64,000 nt of DNA from JARICQ01 sp964428475. Its GTDB lineage: Bacteria > Bacillota > Clostridia > Tissierellales > Tissierellaceae. Location of the stretch: contig CAYRYO010000003.1 in the NCBI GenBank assembly GCA_964428475.1, positions 25,433 through 89,432 of the forward strand. The letters run 5' to 3'. The notes under the pieces were generated by a model. The model had not been told where the DNA came from, ran no database searches, and saw only the letters and a list, made by a program, of their open reading frames with translations. Positions 1 through 8,408 of the stretch are shown here, piece after piece; within the stretch, counting starts at the first letter, position 1; every line of letters begins with the position of its first letter. The position numbers were made by a program, and so were the translations under genes.

Positions 1-113
1 TAGATAGGGTATTAAATTTGGATATAGACAATATGACTCCAAAAAATGCTTTAGATACACTTTATGAACTAATTGAAGATGGAAAGAGATTGAGGAGAGA
101 TTTAAATGCCTAG
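1..113 (+). CDS. mutS: MutS C-terminal end (partial)
   Basis: Only the last 36 or so codons are in the window, read in the frame that ends at the TAG at 111-113. The translated tail (…NLDIDNMTPKNALDTLYEL…) resembles the end of the mismatch-recognition ATPase MutS, where an N-M-T-P-x-x-A-L-x-x-L-Y/F-x-L segment is common. The stop overlaps the mutL start by 8 bases (ATGCCTAG), so the two are translationally coupled, as expected for a mutSL operon. The call rests on this short tail plus the position before mutL; the catalytic domains lie outside the window. Confidence 0.8.
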   Translation, partial: DRVLNLDIDNMTPKNALDTLYELIEDGKRLRRDLNA

Positions 114-1962
114 TATAAAATTACTAGATAAAAAGACAATTGAAAAAATAGCTGCTGGTGAGATAATTGAAAGACCAGCTTCCATAGTTAAAGAGCTTAT
201 AGAAAATTCTATTGATGCGAATTCAAAAAATATTATAATTGAAATAAAGAATGGTGGAAAGACTTACATTAGAGTCACTGATGATGGTATGGGTATAGAT
301 AGTGAAGACTTAGAGTTAGCTTTTAAAAGACATTCTACTTCTAAGATTGCTTCGATAGAAGACTTATATAATACTATATCCTTAGGTTTTAGAGGTGAAG
401 CATTATCTAGTGTAGCACATGTAGCTAAGATAGAAATAATGACAAAGACAGAGGGTTCGTTAAGTGGCATTAGTGCAATGATAGAGGAGGGCAGGATATT
501 ATCTAAGGAAATAGTAGGAACTCCGAAAGGCACAACTATGATAGTAAGAGATTTGTTTTATAATTTACCTGTTAGAGAAAAATTCTTGAAATCAGATTTA
601 TCTGAATCAAATAAAATAATAGATATAGTGTATAAAATTGCACTTGGAAATATTGATGTTTCTTTTAAATTGGTTAGGGACAATAAAGTAATCTTAAAAA
701 CATCGAGTAAAAATAAACCTTTAGAGCATATATATAGTATTCTTGGAAAAGAGTTTAGAGACAATCTCGTTAAGATAAGTTTTTATGATAAAAACTTATC
801 TTTTAATGGATATATATCAAATAATAAATTATATAGAAGTAACAGGTCACATCAATATATATATGTAAATGGAAGGTATATTAATAGTAAAATTATAACT
901 GATGTTGTAGAAAAGAATTATAAATCCATAATTCCACTTAATAGATTTCCTGCCTTTATACTATTTATCAATATAGACCCTCAGACTATAGATATAAATA
1001 TACATCCTACTAAACAAGAAATTAAATTTATAAATGAAGAAATTATACTCGACAATTTATCCACTGGTATTAGAGAAAATCTAGCAAAGATAATTAATAT
1101 ACCTGAAATTAAATTTCAGAAAGAAAAGAATAATAGACAAAATGAATTGCCCACCTTATTTGATATTCCTAAAATTGATATACAAGAAGATATCATAGTT
1201 AAGGATTTTACAAATGCAGATAAAGATACATCCTATACTAATCAAGTTGATAAGTCTAGTATGTATCTAGATCAATCTCTTGGTTTTTTAGTTGAAGAAG
1301 AACTAGAAACTGTTGGGGAGTTAGATTTCATTAGTAAAGATTTATTAGTTCATGAAAGTAAATCTGATACAAGTAATATACTATCTAATTTAAAGCCCTT
1401 AGGGGTTATATTTAAAACTTATATATTATCTGAAGATAAATTGAATCAAAAATTATATTTTATAGATCAACATGCTGCACACGAGCGAGTTATGTATGAA
1501 AAATATTTAGATGAATTTTATAATGAAGCTATAAATTCTCAACAATTAATATCTCCTGAGATAATAGAACTTACCAATTTAGAGATGAATAAGTTTTTAG
1601 TTAATATAGATATTTTTCGCTCATTGGGATTTGATGTAGATGAATTTGGAAAAAACAATGTTGCAATTAGAGCTGTTCCACTGGTGTTTGGAGAGCCTAA
1701 TGTGAAAGAGATTTTTTATGATATTTTAGATAATATGGATAACACTATAAATAGTAGCTATGATATTTACATTGGGAAAATAATGAAACTAGCTTGTACT
1801 GGAGCTATAAAGAGTGGTGATACGATGTCTGACCTTGAAATTTTAAGTTTATTTGAAGCCTTGAAAAATACAAGTAATCCGAATAGTTGCCCACATGGAA
1901 GACCAACTATATTAGAAATGAGTAAAAAAGAAATTGAAAAAGGTTTTTTAAGAATTATGTAA
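106..1962 (+). CDS. mutL: DNA mismatch repair protein MutL (endonuclease type)
   Basis: MutL links mismatch recognition by MutS to strand removal. The N-terminal GHKL ATPase is clear: the E-I-I-E-R-P segment and E-L-I-E-N-S-x-D-A (about residues 18-38), D-D-G-M-G-I (about 60) and G-F-R-G-E-A-L-S-S (about 95). The C-terminal domain carries the endonuclease signature D-Q-H-A-x-x-E-R-x-x-Y-E (about 454) together with A-C-T-G-A-I-K-S-G (about 563) and C-P-H-G-R-P (about 594). This is the nicking MutL type found in organisms without MutH. The linker (about 350-420) is acidic and poorly conserved. Length of 618 residues is normal. A GAGGAGAGA ribosome site lies inside the mutS tail. miaA follows after 12 bases. 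Confidence 0.97.
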   Translation: MPSIKLLDKKTIEKIAAGEIIERPASIVKELIENSIDANSKNIIIEIKNGGKTYIRVTDDGMGIDSEDLELAFKRHSTSKIASIEDLYNTISLGFRGEALSSVAHVAKIEIMTKTEGSLSGISAMIEEGRILSKEIVGTPKGTTMIVRDLFYNLPVREKFLKSDLSESNKIIDIVYKIALGNIDVSFKLVRDNKVILKTSSKNKPLEHIYSILGKEFRDNLVKISFYDKNLSFNGYISNNKLYRSNRSHQYIYVNGRYINSKIITDVVEKNYKSIIPLNRFPAFILFINIDPQTIDINIHPTKQEIKFINEEIILDNLSTGIRENLAKIINIPEIKFQKEKNNRQNELPTLFDIPKIDIQEDIIVKDFTNADKDTSYTNQVDKSSMYLDQSLGFLVEEELETVGELDFISKDLLVHESKSDTSNILSNLKPLGVIFKTYILSEDKLNQKLYFIDQHAAHERVMYEKYLDEFYNEAINSQQLISPEIIELTNLEMNKFLVNIDIFRSLGFDVDEFGKNNVAIRAVPLVFGEPNVKEIFYDILDNMDNTINSSYDIYIGKIMKLACTGAIKSGDTMSDLEILSLFEALKNTSNPNSCPHGRPTILEMSKKEIEKGFLRIM

Positions 1963-1974
1963 AAGGATGATGAT

Positions 1975-2910
1975 ATGAAGGAAAAACTAATTGTAATTAT
2001 AGGGCCGACAGGGATAGGTAAAACATCTTTGTCTCTTGAAGTGGCAAATCAGATAGATGGGGAAATAATTTCAGCTGATTCTATGCAAATTTATAAATAT
2101 ATGGATATAGGAACAGCTAAAATTAAGGAAAATGAGATGCATGGAATTCCACATCATTTAATAGATTTCCTTGAACCCGATGAAGATTTCTCAGTATCTG
2201 ATTATAGAGAAAAGGGTAGGAAGTTAATTACAAAAATAAATAATAAGAATAAAGTTCCAATATTAGTAGGTGGAACAGGTCTATATGTAAATTCACTTGT
2301 TTATGATTTAAATTTTACTAAAGTAGCTTCAGATGAGAATATTCGATTTAAGTTAGAAGAGATAAAAGATGAATTTGGAAATGAATATCTTTTAAATAAG
2401 CTTAAAGAAGTAGACTTCAAAAGTGCCGAACGTATAAACGTAAACGATACAAAAAGGATTATTCGAGCAATAGAGATATATGAAATAACGGGGAAACCTA
2501 TGTCTCTTCACAATAATAATTTTAGAAAATTTAACAATGATTATGATCTAATTATGATAGGTCTTAATATGGACAGACAAAGACTATATGATAGAATAAA
2601 CCATAGAGTAGATGTAATGATAAAGAAGGGTTTAATTAATGAAGTAGAATCATTGTTGGAGTCCGGTTACGGTAAAAACCTTATTTCAATGCAGGCTATT
2701 GGGTATAAGGAAATTATAATGTATTTAGAAAACATTATAACTTTAGATGAAGCTATAGAGATGATAAAGAAAGGTTCTAGAAATTATGCAAAGAGACAAT
2801 TAACTTGGTTTAGACGTGATGATAGGGTGAAATGGTTTAATACCGATGAGGTTCATGATTTTAATGAATTAACTTTTAAGGTAATGGAATATATAATGAA
2901 ATTGTTTTAG
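1975..2910 (+). CDS. miaA: tRNA dimethylallyltransferase MiaA
   Basis: MiaA adds a dimethylallyl group to N6 of A37 in tRNAs that read codons beginning with U. The P-loop G-P-T-G-I-G-K-T-S spans residues 10-18. The catalytic D-S-M-Q-I-Y motif follows near residue 38, and G-G-T-G-L-Y near 100. A later G-Y-K-E segment and the R-R-D-D / W-F C-terminal region also fit the family. The 311-residue length is standard. It sits 12 bases after mutL with the ribosome site AAGGATGA, so it is part of the mutSL-miaA operon. In many relatives hfq comes next; here it does not. Confidence 0.97.
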   Translation: MKEKLIVIIGPTGIGKTSLSLEVANQIDGEIISADSMQIYKYMDIGTAKIKENEMHGIPHHLIDFLEPDEDFSVSDYREKGRKLITKINNKNKVPILVGGTGLYVNSLVYDLNFTKVASDENIRFKLEEIKDEFGNEYLLNKLKEVDFKSAERINVNDTKRIIRAIEIYEITGKPMSLHNNNFRKFNNDYDLIMIGLNMDRQRLYDRINHRVDVMIKKGLINEVESLLESGYGKNLISMQAIGYKEIIMYLENIITLDEAIEMIKKGSRNYAKRQLTWFRRDDRVKWFNTDEVHDFNELTFKVMEYIMKLF

Positions 2911-2941
2911 AATAAAATAGATGTTTGAAAGGTGATAGAAC

Positions 2942-4249
2942 TTGAATAAGTTGACAGTAAAATTATTAAGTAAACAATTTAATATAGATAGCAAAATTAT
3001 AAAATATGTTTTAATAAAGGAAAAGCAAATAAAAGAAAGATTTAAACATATAGATGAAATAAAGGAATACAATCAATATAAAGTAATTGCTGCTATGCAA
3101 AAAGCTAGATTAGCGTCTACTGACTTCAACTGGACAACTGGATATGGATATGGCGATGTAGGGAGGGAAAAAGTAGAGGCTATATATTCTAATATATTTA
3201 GTGTAGAAGATAGTCTGGTAAGACCTTCTATAGCATCGGGAACACATGCATTGAGCCTTACCCTATCTGGAATTTTAAGACCTGGGGATGAATTGATTTC
3301 TATTTCAGGAACACCTTATGATACTCTTCAAGAAGTAATAGGTGTAAAGGGGAGTATAGATGGTTCTTTAATTGATTATGGCACTACTTATAAAGAAATA
3401 CCTTTAATAAATAATAAAATTGATATTAAAAATGCGATCGCAAATATCACTGATAAAACCAAAATGCTTATAATACAACGTTCTACAGGATATAGCGATA
3501 GAAGAGCCCTTACTTTAAATGAAATAAGAGAAGCTATCGAGTCTATTAAATCTGTAGATAAAAATATCATTATAATGGTAGATAACTGTTATGGTGAATT
3601 TGTAGAATACAGTGAACCAAGTGAAGTAGGAGCAGATCTTACAGTAGGATCTTTGATTAAAAATCCTGGAGGCGGAATAGCTCTTTCTGGAGGATATATA
3701 ACAGGTAAATCAAAGCTTATTGAGCTCATATCAAATAGACTGACTGCGCCTGGACTCGGAAAAGACTGTGGACTTACTTTTGGTACTACTAGAAATACTT
3801 TGCAAGGGTTGTTTCTTGCACCGCATGTGGTTTCAGAAGCAGTGAAGGGGGCGTTATTAGTTGCTAGTGTATACAATGGACTTGGTTTTGATGTGGTTCC
3901 AAGTTTAGATGATCCTAGAAGTGATATTATACAAGGTGTGAAGTTAAATGATTCTAGAAGAGTTGTAGAGTTTTGCAAAGGGATACAAGCTGCTACTGCA
4001 GTAGATTCTTATGTATCTCCAGAGCCTTGGGCTATGCCTGGATATGAAGATCAAGTTATAATGGCTGCAGGAGGGTTTATTGAAGGTTCTTCAATTGAAC
4101 TAAGTGCAGATGGTCCAATAAGAGAACCATATTTTGCATATTACCAAGGAGGGTTAACTTATGAGCATTGTAAACTAGGAGTATATAAATCATTGAATAA
4201 TTTGTACAAAGCTAAATTAATAGATAAAGATTTAATGACAAAAAAATAA
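2942..4249 (+). CDS. ynbB: PLP-dependent YnbB/methionine gamma-lyase-like protein
   Basis: This is a fold-type I pyridoxal-phosphate enzyme of the family annotated as aluminium-resistance protein, cystathionine beta-lyase-like or methionine gamma-lyase family protein (YnbB of Bacillus). The exact substrate is not settled for the family. The likely Schiff-base lysine is K240 in S-L-I-K-N-P-G-G-G. The glycine-rich G-T-H-A-L-S loop near residue 100 fits phosphate binding. The gene begins at TTG with GAAAGGTG upstream; no ATG gives full N-terminal coverage. Its place after miaA and beside lexA is the usual clostridial location, and a bidirectional terminator closes the unit. Confidence 0.88.
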   Translation: MNKLTVKLLSKQFNIDSKIIKYVLIKEKQIKERFKHIDEIKEYNQYKVIAAMQKARLASTDFNWTTGYGYGDVGREKVEAIYSNIFSVEDSLVRPSIASGTHALSLTLSGILRPGDELISISGTPYDTLQEVIGVKGSIDGSLIDYGTTYKEIPLINNKIDIKNAIANITDKTKMLIIQRSTGYSDRRALTLNEIREAIESIKSVDKNIIIMVDNCYGEFVEYSEPSEVGADLTVGSLIKNPGGGIALSGGYITGKSKLIELISNRLTAPGLGKDCGLTFGTTRNTLQGLFLAPHVVSEAVKGALLVASVYNGLGFDVVPSLDDPRSDIIQGVKLNDSRRVVEFCKGIQAATAVDSYVSPEPWAMPGYEDQVIMAAGGFIEGSSIELSADGPIREPYFAYYQGGLTYEHCKLGVYKSLNNLYKAKLIDKDLMTKK

Positions 4250-4260
4250 AATTAATATTA

Positions 4261-4300
4261 AAAAACAGATTAACTATATTATATAATTAATCTGTTTTTT
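4261..4300. terminator. Bidirectional terminator between ynbB and lexA
   Basis: Arms AAAAACAGATTAA (4261-4273) and TTAATCTGTTTTTT (4287-4300) pair around a 13-base AT loop. The hairpin ends in a T run on the + strand and, by the A run on the other side, also on the - strand. It can therefore stop both ynbB and the convergent lexA. Confidence 0.85.
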
Positions 4301-4310
4301 GAATTTTTAT

Positions 4311-4928
4311 TTAAAATATTCTATATAGTCCTATTACCTTTCCAAGTATAGATACATCCTGGGTAATTATTGGTTCCATGAATTGATTCTCTGGTTGAAG
4401 TCTAATCATGTTTTTTTCTTTGTAGAATGTTTTTACCGTAGCATCTTCTTCAAGTAAAGCCACTACAATATCACCGTTACTAGCCGTATCTTGTTTCTTA
4501 ACTAAAACTAAATCTCCATTTAATATCCCTGCTTCAATCATGCTTTCTCCCTGAATCTTAAGCATAAATACATCGTGTCCTTCAACTAATTCTAAAGGAA
4601 CGGGATATGTATCTTCAATATTTTCCACTGCTAAAATAGGTGCACCTGCAGTAACTTTTCCAAGAATAGGTACATCTAGAGTCTTTTTAGATATAAAAAG
4701 AGAATCATCATTTCTTTCTAATATTTCTATTGCTCTGGGTTTAGTAGGATCTTTTCTTATATATCCTTTAGATTCTATTTTCTCTAGATAACTATGAACA
4801 GTAGAAGTGGATTTTAAACCTACACCTTTACAGATATCTCTTACTGAAGGTGGATATCCTTGTCGTTGAATTTCTGATTTTATATATAGCAGTATTTCAA
4901 TTTGTTTTTGAGTTAAATCTTCGTACAT
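4311..4928 (-). CDS. lexA: SOS repressor LexA
   Basis: LexA represses SOS genes and cleaves itself when activated by RecA filaments. Start chosen at the ATG preceded by AGGAGGTTT, giving 205 residues (M-Y-E-D-L-T-Q…); an upstream in-frame ATG would add 20 residues without a ribosome site. The winged-helix domain occupies about residues 1-65. The autoproteolysis site is A94-G95 in V-T-A-G-A-P, and the Ser/Lys dyad is S129 (G-E-S-M) and K166 (T-V-K-T). All required residues are present. A LexA box upstream suggests autoregulation. It diverges from the LysM/YneA-like gene, as lexA and yneA do in Bacillus. Confidence 0.97.
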   Translation of the reverse strand: MYEDLTQKQIEILLYIKSEIQRQGYPPSVRDICKGVGLKSTSTVHSYLEKIESKGYIRKDPTKPRAIEILERNDDSLFISKKTLDVPILGKVTAGAPILAVENIEDTYPVPLELVEGHDVFMLKIQGESMIEAGILNGDLVLVKKQDTASNGDIVVALLEEDATVKTFYKEKNMIRLQPENQFMEPIITQDVSILGKVIGLYRIF

Positions 4929-4959
4929 AATAAACCTCCTCATAAAATTATTTAAATTT

Positions 4960-4998
4960 ATTGTATCATAAGAATAGGATAAAATCAAACAAAAGTTC
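4960..4998 (-). promoter_or_regulatory. lexA promoter with LexA box
   Basis: On the - strand a TTGATT (-35, 4983-4988), 17-base spacer, TACAAT (-10, 4960-4965) promoter precedes lexA. A near-consensus Gram-positive LexA (Cheo) box, GAAC-TTTT-GTTT on the - strand, covers 4987-4998 and touches the -35. TTGTTT/TATGAT is an alternative pairing for the promoter. Negative autoregulation is inferred. Confidence 0.7.
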
Positions 4999-5043
4999 TA
5001 CAAGGATACACTCAAAAATAATAATTATATTTTATAAAAACTA

Positions 5044-5091
5044 TTGACAAGGAACCTTTGTTTGTATAAAATGTAATCAGAACTATTGTTC
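5044..5091 (+). promoter_or_regulatory. SOS promoter of the YneA-like gene with two LexA boxes
   Basis: TTGACA (5044-5049), 17 bases, TAAAAT (5067-5072) is a good vegetative promoter; TATAAA at 5065 is a 15-spaced alternative. GAAC-CTTT-GTTT (5052-5063) lies between the two elements. A perfect dyad, GAAC-TATT-GTTC (5080-5091), begins at the predicted start of transcription. Two operators inside one promoter imply tight LexA repression, consistent with a toxic division inhibitor. Confidence 0.85.
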
Positions 5092-5112
5092 ATGATGACA
5101 GGGGGGACTTAA

Positions 5113-5418
5113 ATGAAGACAAGGTATAAAATTATAAGTAAAACTAGATTTTATTTATTTATCATTACAGCACTTATTATAATAGCCATATGCATGATAT
5201 TTTTAATTGATCGAGGAGATGTTTATAGTTCTTATTATTATGATAAACATCAGGAAATTCAAGTGGTAAAAGGTGATACTCTTTGGGATATATCTAGAAT
5301 TTATTTGTCACCTGGTCAAGACATAAGGAAGTTGGTTTATGATATAATGGAATTAAACGAAATGAACTCTGGATATATTTATCCTGGAGATATAATTAAA
5401 ATACCTATTAAGGATTAA
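5113..5418 (+). CDS. yneA: LysM membrane protein, YneA-type SOS cell-division inhibitor
   Basis: A 101-residue protein with a basic start, one membrane segment (about residues 13-32) and an extracellular LysM domain (about 51-98, V-V-K-G-D-T-L-W-D-I-S … Y-P-G-D-I-I-K-I-P). This is the architecture of Bacillus YneA, which is made during SOS and delays division until DNA is repaired. The divergent position beside lexA and the two LexA boxes support that role more strongly than sequence similarity, which is low outside LysM. The start is an ATG preceded by GGGGGG. It converges on the recombinase gene 53 bases away with no clear terminator between. LysM alone would also fit another wall-binding protein. 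Confidence 0.82.
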   Translation: MKTRYKIISKTRFYLFIITALIIIAICMIFLIDRGDVYSSYYYDKHQEIQVVKGDTLWDISRIYLSPGQDIRKLVYDIMELNEMNSGYIYPGDIIKIPIKD

Positions 5419-5471
5419 ATTAAGGATTAAAATTCATAGAACAAGGTCAAACAAAGGTCCCGATAGAACAA

Positions 5472-6446
5472 TCATTCTCTTGAGACCCTTCTGCTTCCTA
5501 ACGGATTGCTTTTCACGGCTTCCCTTAATCTATCGTTATCTATATGCGTATATATTTGTGTAGTAGCTACAGATTCATGTCCTAATATTTCTTGTAAAGC
5601 TCTAATATCCACATTGCCATATTTATACATGAGGGTAGCAGCTGTGTGTCTTAATTTATGGGTAGAATATATGGAGGTATCAAACCCTGATTTATCTAAA
5701 TATTTATCAATCATATGTTGTATAGCCCTATTACTCATTCTGTTTTTTTGTTTACTTATAAACATAGCCTTTGGATCTTTTGCATTTTCAGGTCTAACAC
5801 TTAAATATTCCTTAATAGATAAAATGCAAGCTTCGTTTATAAATATAGTTCTCTCTTTGTTTCCTTTACCTATAATGGATAGGGTATCGTTGTCTTTTAG
5901 TTTGTCAAGGTCAATACTTGATAATTCAGATAATCTTAGTCCACAGTTTAAAAATAGCATAATAATAGCATAATCTCTCTTTCTATATTCATCATTTTTA
6001 TTCTTTAACACTGTATCTAGCAACATATCACATTCTTCTAAGGTAAGGTAGACAGGATGTCTATTTTCTGTTTTAGGAAATTCTAGAGCTTGTGCAGGAT
6101 TATTATCTATTACATTTATTATATTCCGTAAGTAATTAAAAAAGGATCTAAGTGATGCAACCTTTCTCGATTTGGTAAAGTTATTATTTAACCTTTGTTT
6201 GTCTGCAAATGATATATAAGCATGAAGATCCTGAATATTTATTTTTTTAATGATATTGATATTTATATCAGAAATATCAATATCATTAAATTCTATATTA
6301 TCTTCAACTAATTTATATCTTCTTTTCAAAAACCTGAAAAATGTTCGTAAATCAAAATAATATTCTTTTGTTGTATTAGAAGATACACCTTTTATAGTTT
6401 CTATGTAATTTAAGTAATCTTCAAGTAATAATGGCATGTTTTTCAT
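5472..6446 (-). CDS. Tyrosine recombinase (XerC/XerD-like)
   Basis: A 324-residue site-specific recombinase. The N-terminal core-binding SAM-like domain spans about residues 1-115. The catalytic domain has the full set of residues: R171 (G-L-R-L-S-E-L), K194 (G-K-G-N-K-E-R), H263-x-x-R266 (H-K-L-R-H-T), H290 (L-G-H-E-S) and nucleophile Y299 (I-Y-T-H). It is close to housekeeping XerC/D in size, but the locus beside lexA and the absence of any other mobile gene leave open whether it resolves chromosome dimers or acts elsewhere. The ATG follows AAGAGGGT. Its promoter region is occupied by a large palindrome. Confidence 0.9.
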   Translation of the reverse strand: MKNMPLLLEDYLNYIETIKGVSSNTTKEYYFDLRTFFRFLKRRYKLVEDNIEFNDIDISDININIIKKINIQDLHAYISFADKQRLNNNFTKSRKVASLRSFFNYLRNIINVIDNNPAQALEFPKTENRHPVYLTLEECDMLLDTVLKNKNDEYRKRDYAIIMLFLNCGLRLSELSSIDLDKLKDNDTLSIIGKGNKERTIFINEACILSIKEYLSVRPENAKDPKAMFISKQKNRMSNRAIQHMIDKYLDKSGFDTSIYSTHKLRHTAATLMYKYGNVDIRALQEILGHESVATTQIYTHIDNDRLREAVKSNPLGSRRVSRE

Positions 6447-6468
6447 TGTAACCCTCTTTTCTGGAATT

Positions 6469-6518
6469 TATTATAACATTAGTCACAAAATAACTATTTT
6501 GTGACTAATGTTATAATA
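6469..6518. repeat. 50-bp near-perfect palindrome at the recombinase promoter
   Basis: Two 24-base arms (6469-6492 and 6495-6518) are exact reverse complements around a 2-base centre. The inner part contains GTCACAAAATA and TATTTTGTGAC. Each arm ends in TGTTATAAT, an extended -10 element, so the same signal points outward on both strands. On the - strand this would start transcription just before the recombinase ribosome site. It lacks a terminal T run, so it is not a typical terminator. It may be an operator, a recombination site or a divergent promoter. Confidence 0.85.
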
Positions 6519-6740
6519 TCATATATATATATTAAAATCAATATCCAGTAAAATATAATACAAGCTGTTATTTTCGATTTTAATGGGTTGTTTTCTTTAT
6601 AAGAATGCATTTACATGCATAAATGACATAAATCATTTCAAGCAAGCGTCATAGCCTCATAAGGTTTATAATCCATATTTATTAAAATTTTACTACATTA
6701 TTTATAACTTTAAAATTTCCCAATGAGTTAAAATATATAT
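6519..6740. other. Non-coding stretch
   Basis: The gap between the recombinase and the aminotransferase is about 350 bases. Apart from the palindrome and the terminator described separately, this AT-rich interval shows no plausible ORF with a ribosome site, no tRNA and no recognisable riboswitch. A short ATGCAT-TTAC-ATGCAT inverted repeat is present. A transcript could arise from the outward + strand extended -10 of the palindrome. Confidence 0.5.
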
Positions 6741-6789
6741 AAAACGGATTTGGTTGACATAATTACTTTATGTCAACCAAATCCGTTTT
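6741..6789 (-). terminator. Terminator of the aminotransferase gene
   Basis: A perfect 22-base-pair stem (6741-6762 with 6768-6789) and 5-base loop lie directly after the aminotransferase stop, followed on the - strand by TTTTATATAT. The stem is unusually long for a simple terminator but the placement and T-rich tail fit. Confidence 0.85.
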
Positions 6790-6797
6790 ATTACCTA

Positions 6798-7994
6798 TTA
6801 TTTTCCTTCTAAGAGATCCTTAATTCTACTAAGTCCAATTTTGATATTATCTAATGAAGTTGCATAAGAAAGTCTTACATATTTATCATCTCCAAAGGCT
6901 ATTCCTGGAATTACTGCAACCTTTGCTTCATCTAGCAATAAATTACTAAAATCCATAGAAGATTTTATCGTATGTCCTTTTATACTTGTTCCTAAAAGTT
7001 TGGTAAAGTTCATCATTATATAAAAAGCACCTTCAGGTTTCTTGCAATTTAATCCATTTATATCATTTATAGCATCTACCATATAATCTCTTCTTTTAAT
7101 GAATTGATCTTTCATCGATGATACACTACTTTGGTCTCCATTTAGGGCTTCTACACTTGCATATTGAGATATGGATGAAGGATTAGAAGTTGAGTGACTC
7201 TGTATATTTGTCATTACTTTTATAATATCTTTGTGTGCTACAGCATATCCAATTCTCCAACCAGTCATAGCATGTGATTTTGAAACACCATTTATTAAAA
7301 TTGTCAAATTCTTTGTTTCTTCATCTATAGAAGCAATTGATATATGCTCCCTATCTCCATAAATCAGTTTCTCATAGATTTCATCTGAAATTATAAATAC
7401 ATTATGTTTTACAGCCCATTTTGCAATTTCAGTAAGTTCTTGTTCGCTATATACAGACCCTGTAGGATTATTTGGACTATTTATGATTATAGCCTTTGTC
7501 TTTTCTGTTTGTACATCTTGTAAATCGTTAGTTGTAAATTTAAATTCATTTTCTTCTTTTGTTTTGATATATACAGGTACCCCATCTGCAAGCTTAACAA
7601 TCTCTGGATAACTTACCCAATAAGGTGTTCCAAATATAACTTCATCTCCTGGATTCAAGATTGCCATTAATACATTATAGATTGAATGTTTAGCTCCACT
7701 TGATACTATTATATTTTCTGGAGAGTAATCTAGTTTGTTATCTTTTTTTAATTTACTACATATAGCTTTTTTCAATTCTATAATTCCAGACGTAGCTGTA
7801 TATTTTGTTAACCCATTTCTTATTGCACTTATTCCCTTTTCCTGGATGTTTTCAGGAGTGTTAAAATCTGGTTCTCCAGCACCAAAGCTAATTACATCAA
7901 TACCATTTTCTTTCATTGCTTTAGCTTTAGCAGAAATATCTAGGGTTAAAGAAGGTTGTATATTTGTACTTTTTCTTGATAGATTAAAATTCAT
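6798..7994 (-). CDS. Class I aspartate-type aminotransferase
   Basis: A PLP-dependent aminotransferase of the aspartate/AAT-I gamma type (398 residues). The PLP lysine is K239 in S-K-S-H-A-M-T-G-W-R. N175 (N-S-P-N-N-P-T-G), D204 and Y207 (S-D-E-I-Y) and R247 match the conserved cofactor- and carboxylate-binding positions. Such enzymes usually exchange the amino group between aspartate or aromatic amino acids and 2-oxoglutarate; specificity cannot be read here. GGAGGT precedes the ATG. The gene follows padR by 30 bases and probably shares its transcript, ending at the long-stem terminator. Confidence 0.93.
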   Translation of the reverse strand: MNFNLSRKSTNIQPSLTLDISAKAKAMKENGIDVISFGAGEPDFNTPENIQEKGISAIRNGLTKYTATSGIIELKKAICSKLKKDNKLDYSPENIIVSSGAKHSIYNVLMAILNPGDEVIFGTPYWVSYPEIVKLADGVPVYIKTKEENEFKFTTNDLQDVQTEKTKAIIINSPNNPTGSVYSEQELTEIAKWAVKHNVFIISDEIYEKLIYGDREHISIASIDEETKNLTILINGVSKSHAMTGWRIGYAVAHKDIIKVMTNIQSHSTSNPSSISQYASVEALNGDQSSVSSMKDQFIKRRDYMVDAINDINGLNCKKPEGAFYIMMNFTKLLGTSIKGHTIKSSMDFSNLLLDEAKVAVIPGIAFGDDKYVRLSYATSLDNIKIGLSRIKDLLEGK

Positions 7995-8024
7995 ATAAAT
8001 TATACCTCCATAATTAATTTTATA

Positions 8025-8408
8025 TTATATATCTTCCTTATATATATCTTTTAACACATTTTTAATAATAAGTAAAGAGTCATCAAAAGAATCTTTGTTT
8101 TGTAGCAATAAAACCTTATAGTGTTTTATCCCAGTATCGGTTATTTTATATCTTCTAATAGATCTTTTATTGGGTTCATCCCAAGATCCTACGATATATC
8201 CTTCGGATTCTAACTCCCTAAGCAAGGGATATATCATTCCTGGGCTGGGTTCCCATTTATCATGTAGCCTTTTTTTTATTTCATCTTTTATTTTATTGCC
8301 ATAATAAGTTTTTTCATTCAATAGATGTAGAATATACAATTTTACAAACGAAGTAGTACTTACTTTAGTTGGGAACTGTCTTTGCCTTTGACCACTATAT
8401 ACAGTCAT
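8025..8408 (-). CDS. PadR-family transcriptional regulator
   Basis: A 127-residue winged-helix protein. The N-terminal region (about residues 18-95) carries the PadR pattern: a helix with L-Y-I-L-H-L-L-N-E, Y-Y-G-N-K-I, then S-P-G-M-I-Y-P-L-L-R-E-L-E-S-E-G-Y-I and a basic wing R-R-Y-K-I-T. PadR proteins are ligand- or stress-responsive repressors that bind dyad operators. Its ATG overlaps the stop of the PHP gene by ATGA, showing translational coupling. The ligand and target are unknown; autoregulation of the local operon is the usual arrangement. Confidence 0.88.
   Translation of the reverse strand: MTVYSGQRQRQFPTKVSTTSFVKLYILHLLNEKTYYGNKIKDEIKKRLHDKWEPSPGMIYPLLRELESEGYIVGSWDEPNKRSIRRYKITDTGIKHYKVLLLQNKDSFDDSLLIIKNVLKDIYKEDI

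Noticed and set aside
4929..4988. N-terminal extension of LexA by 20 codons
   Set aside because: It crosses the predicted promoter and the ribosome site, and is not part of the LexA fold.
5506..5973. 155-codon + strand ORF opposite the recombinase
   Set aside because: It is a reverse-strand shadow of conserved catalytic codons with hydrophobic, low-information content.
5472..6446. Prophage or integrative element based on the tyrosine recombinase
   Set aside because: Flanking genes are all core chromosome genes, and no excisionase, phage, conjugation or att-type tRNA sequence is visible.
6469..6789. CRISPR or transposon end from the palindrome and long-stem hairpin
   Set aside because: The two hairpins differ in sequence, there are no regularly spaced repeats, no target duplication and no transposase.
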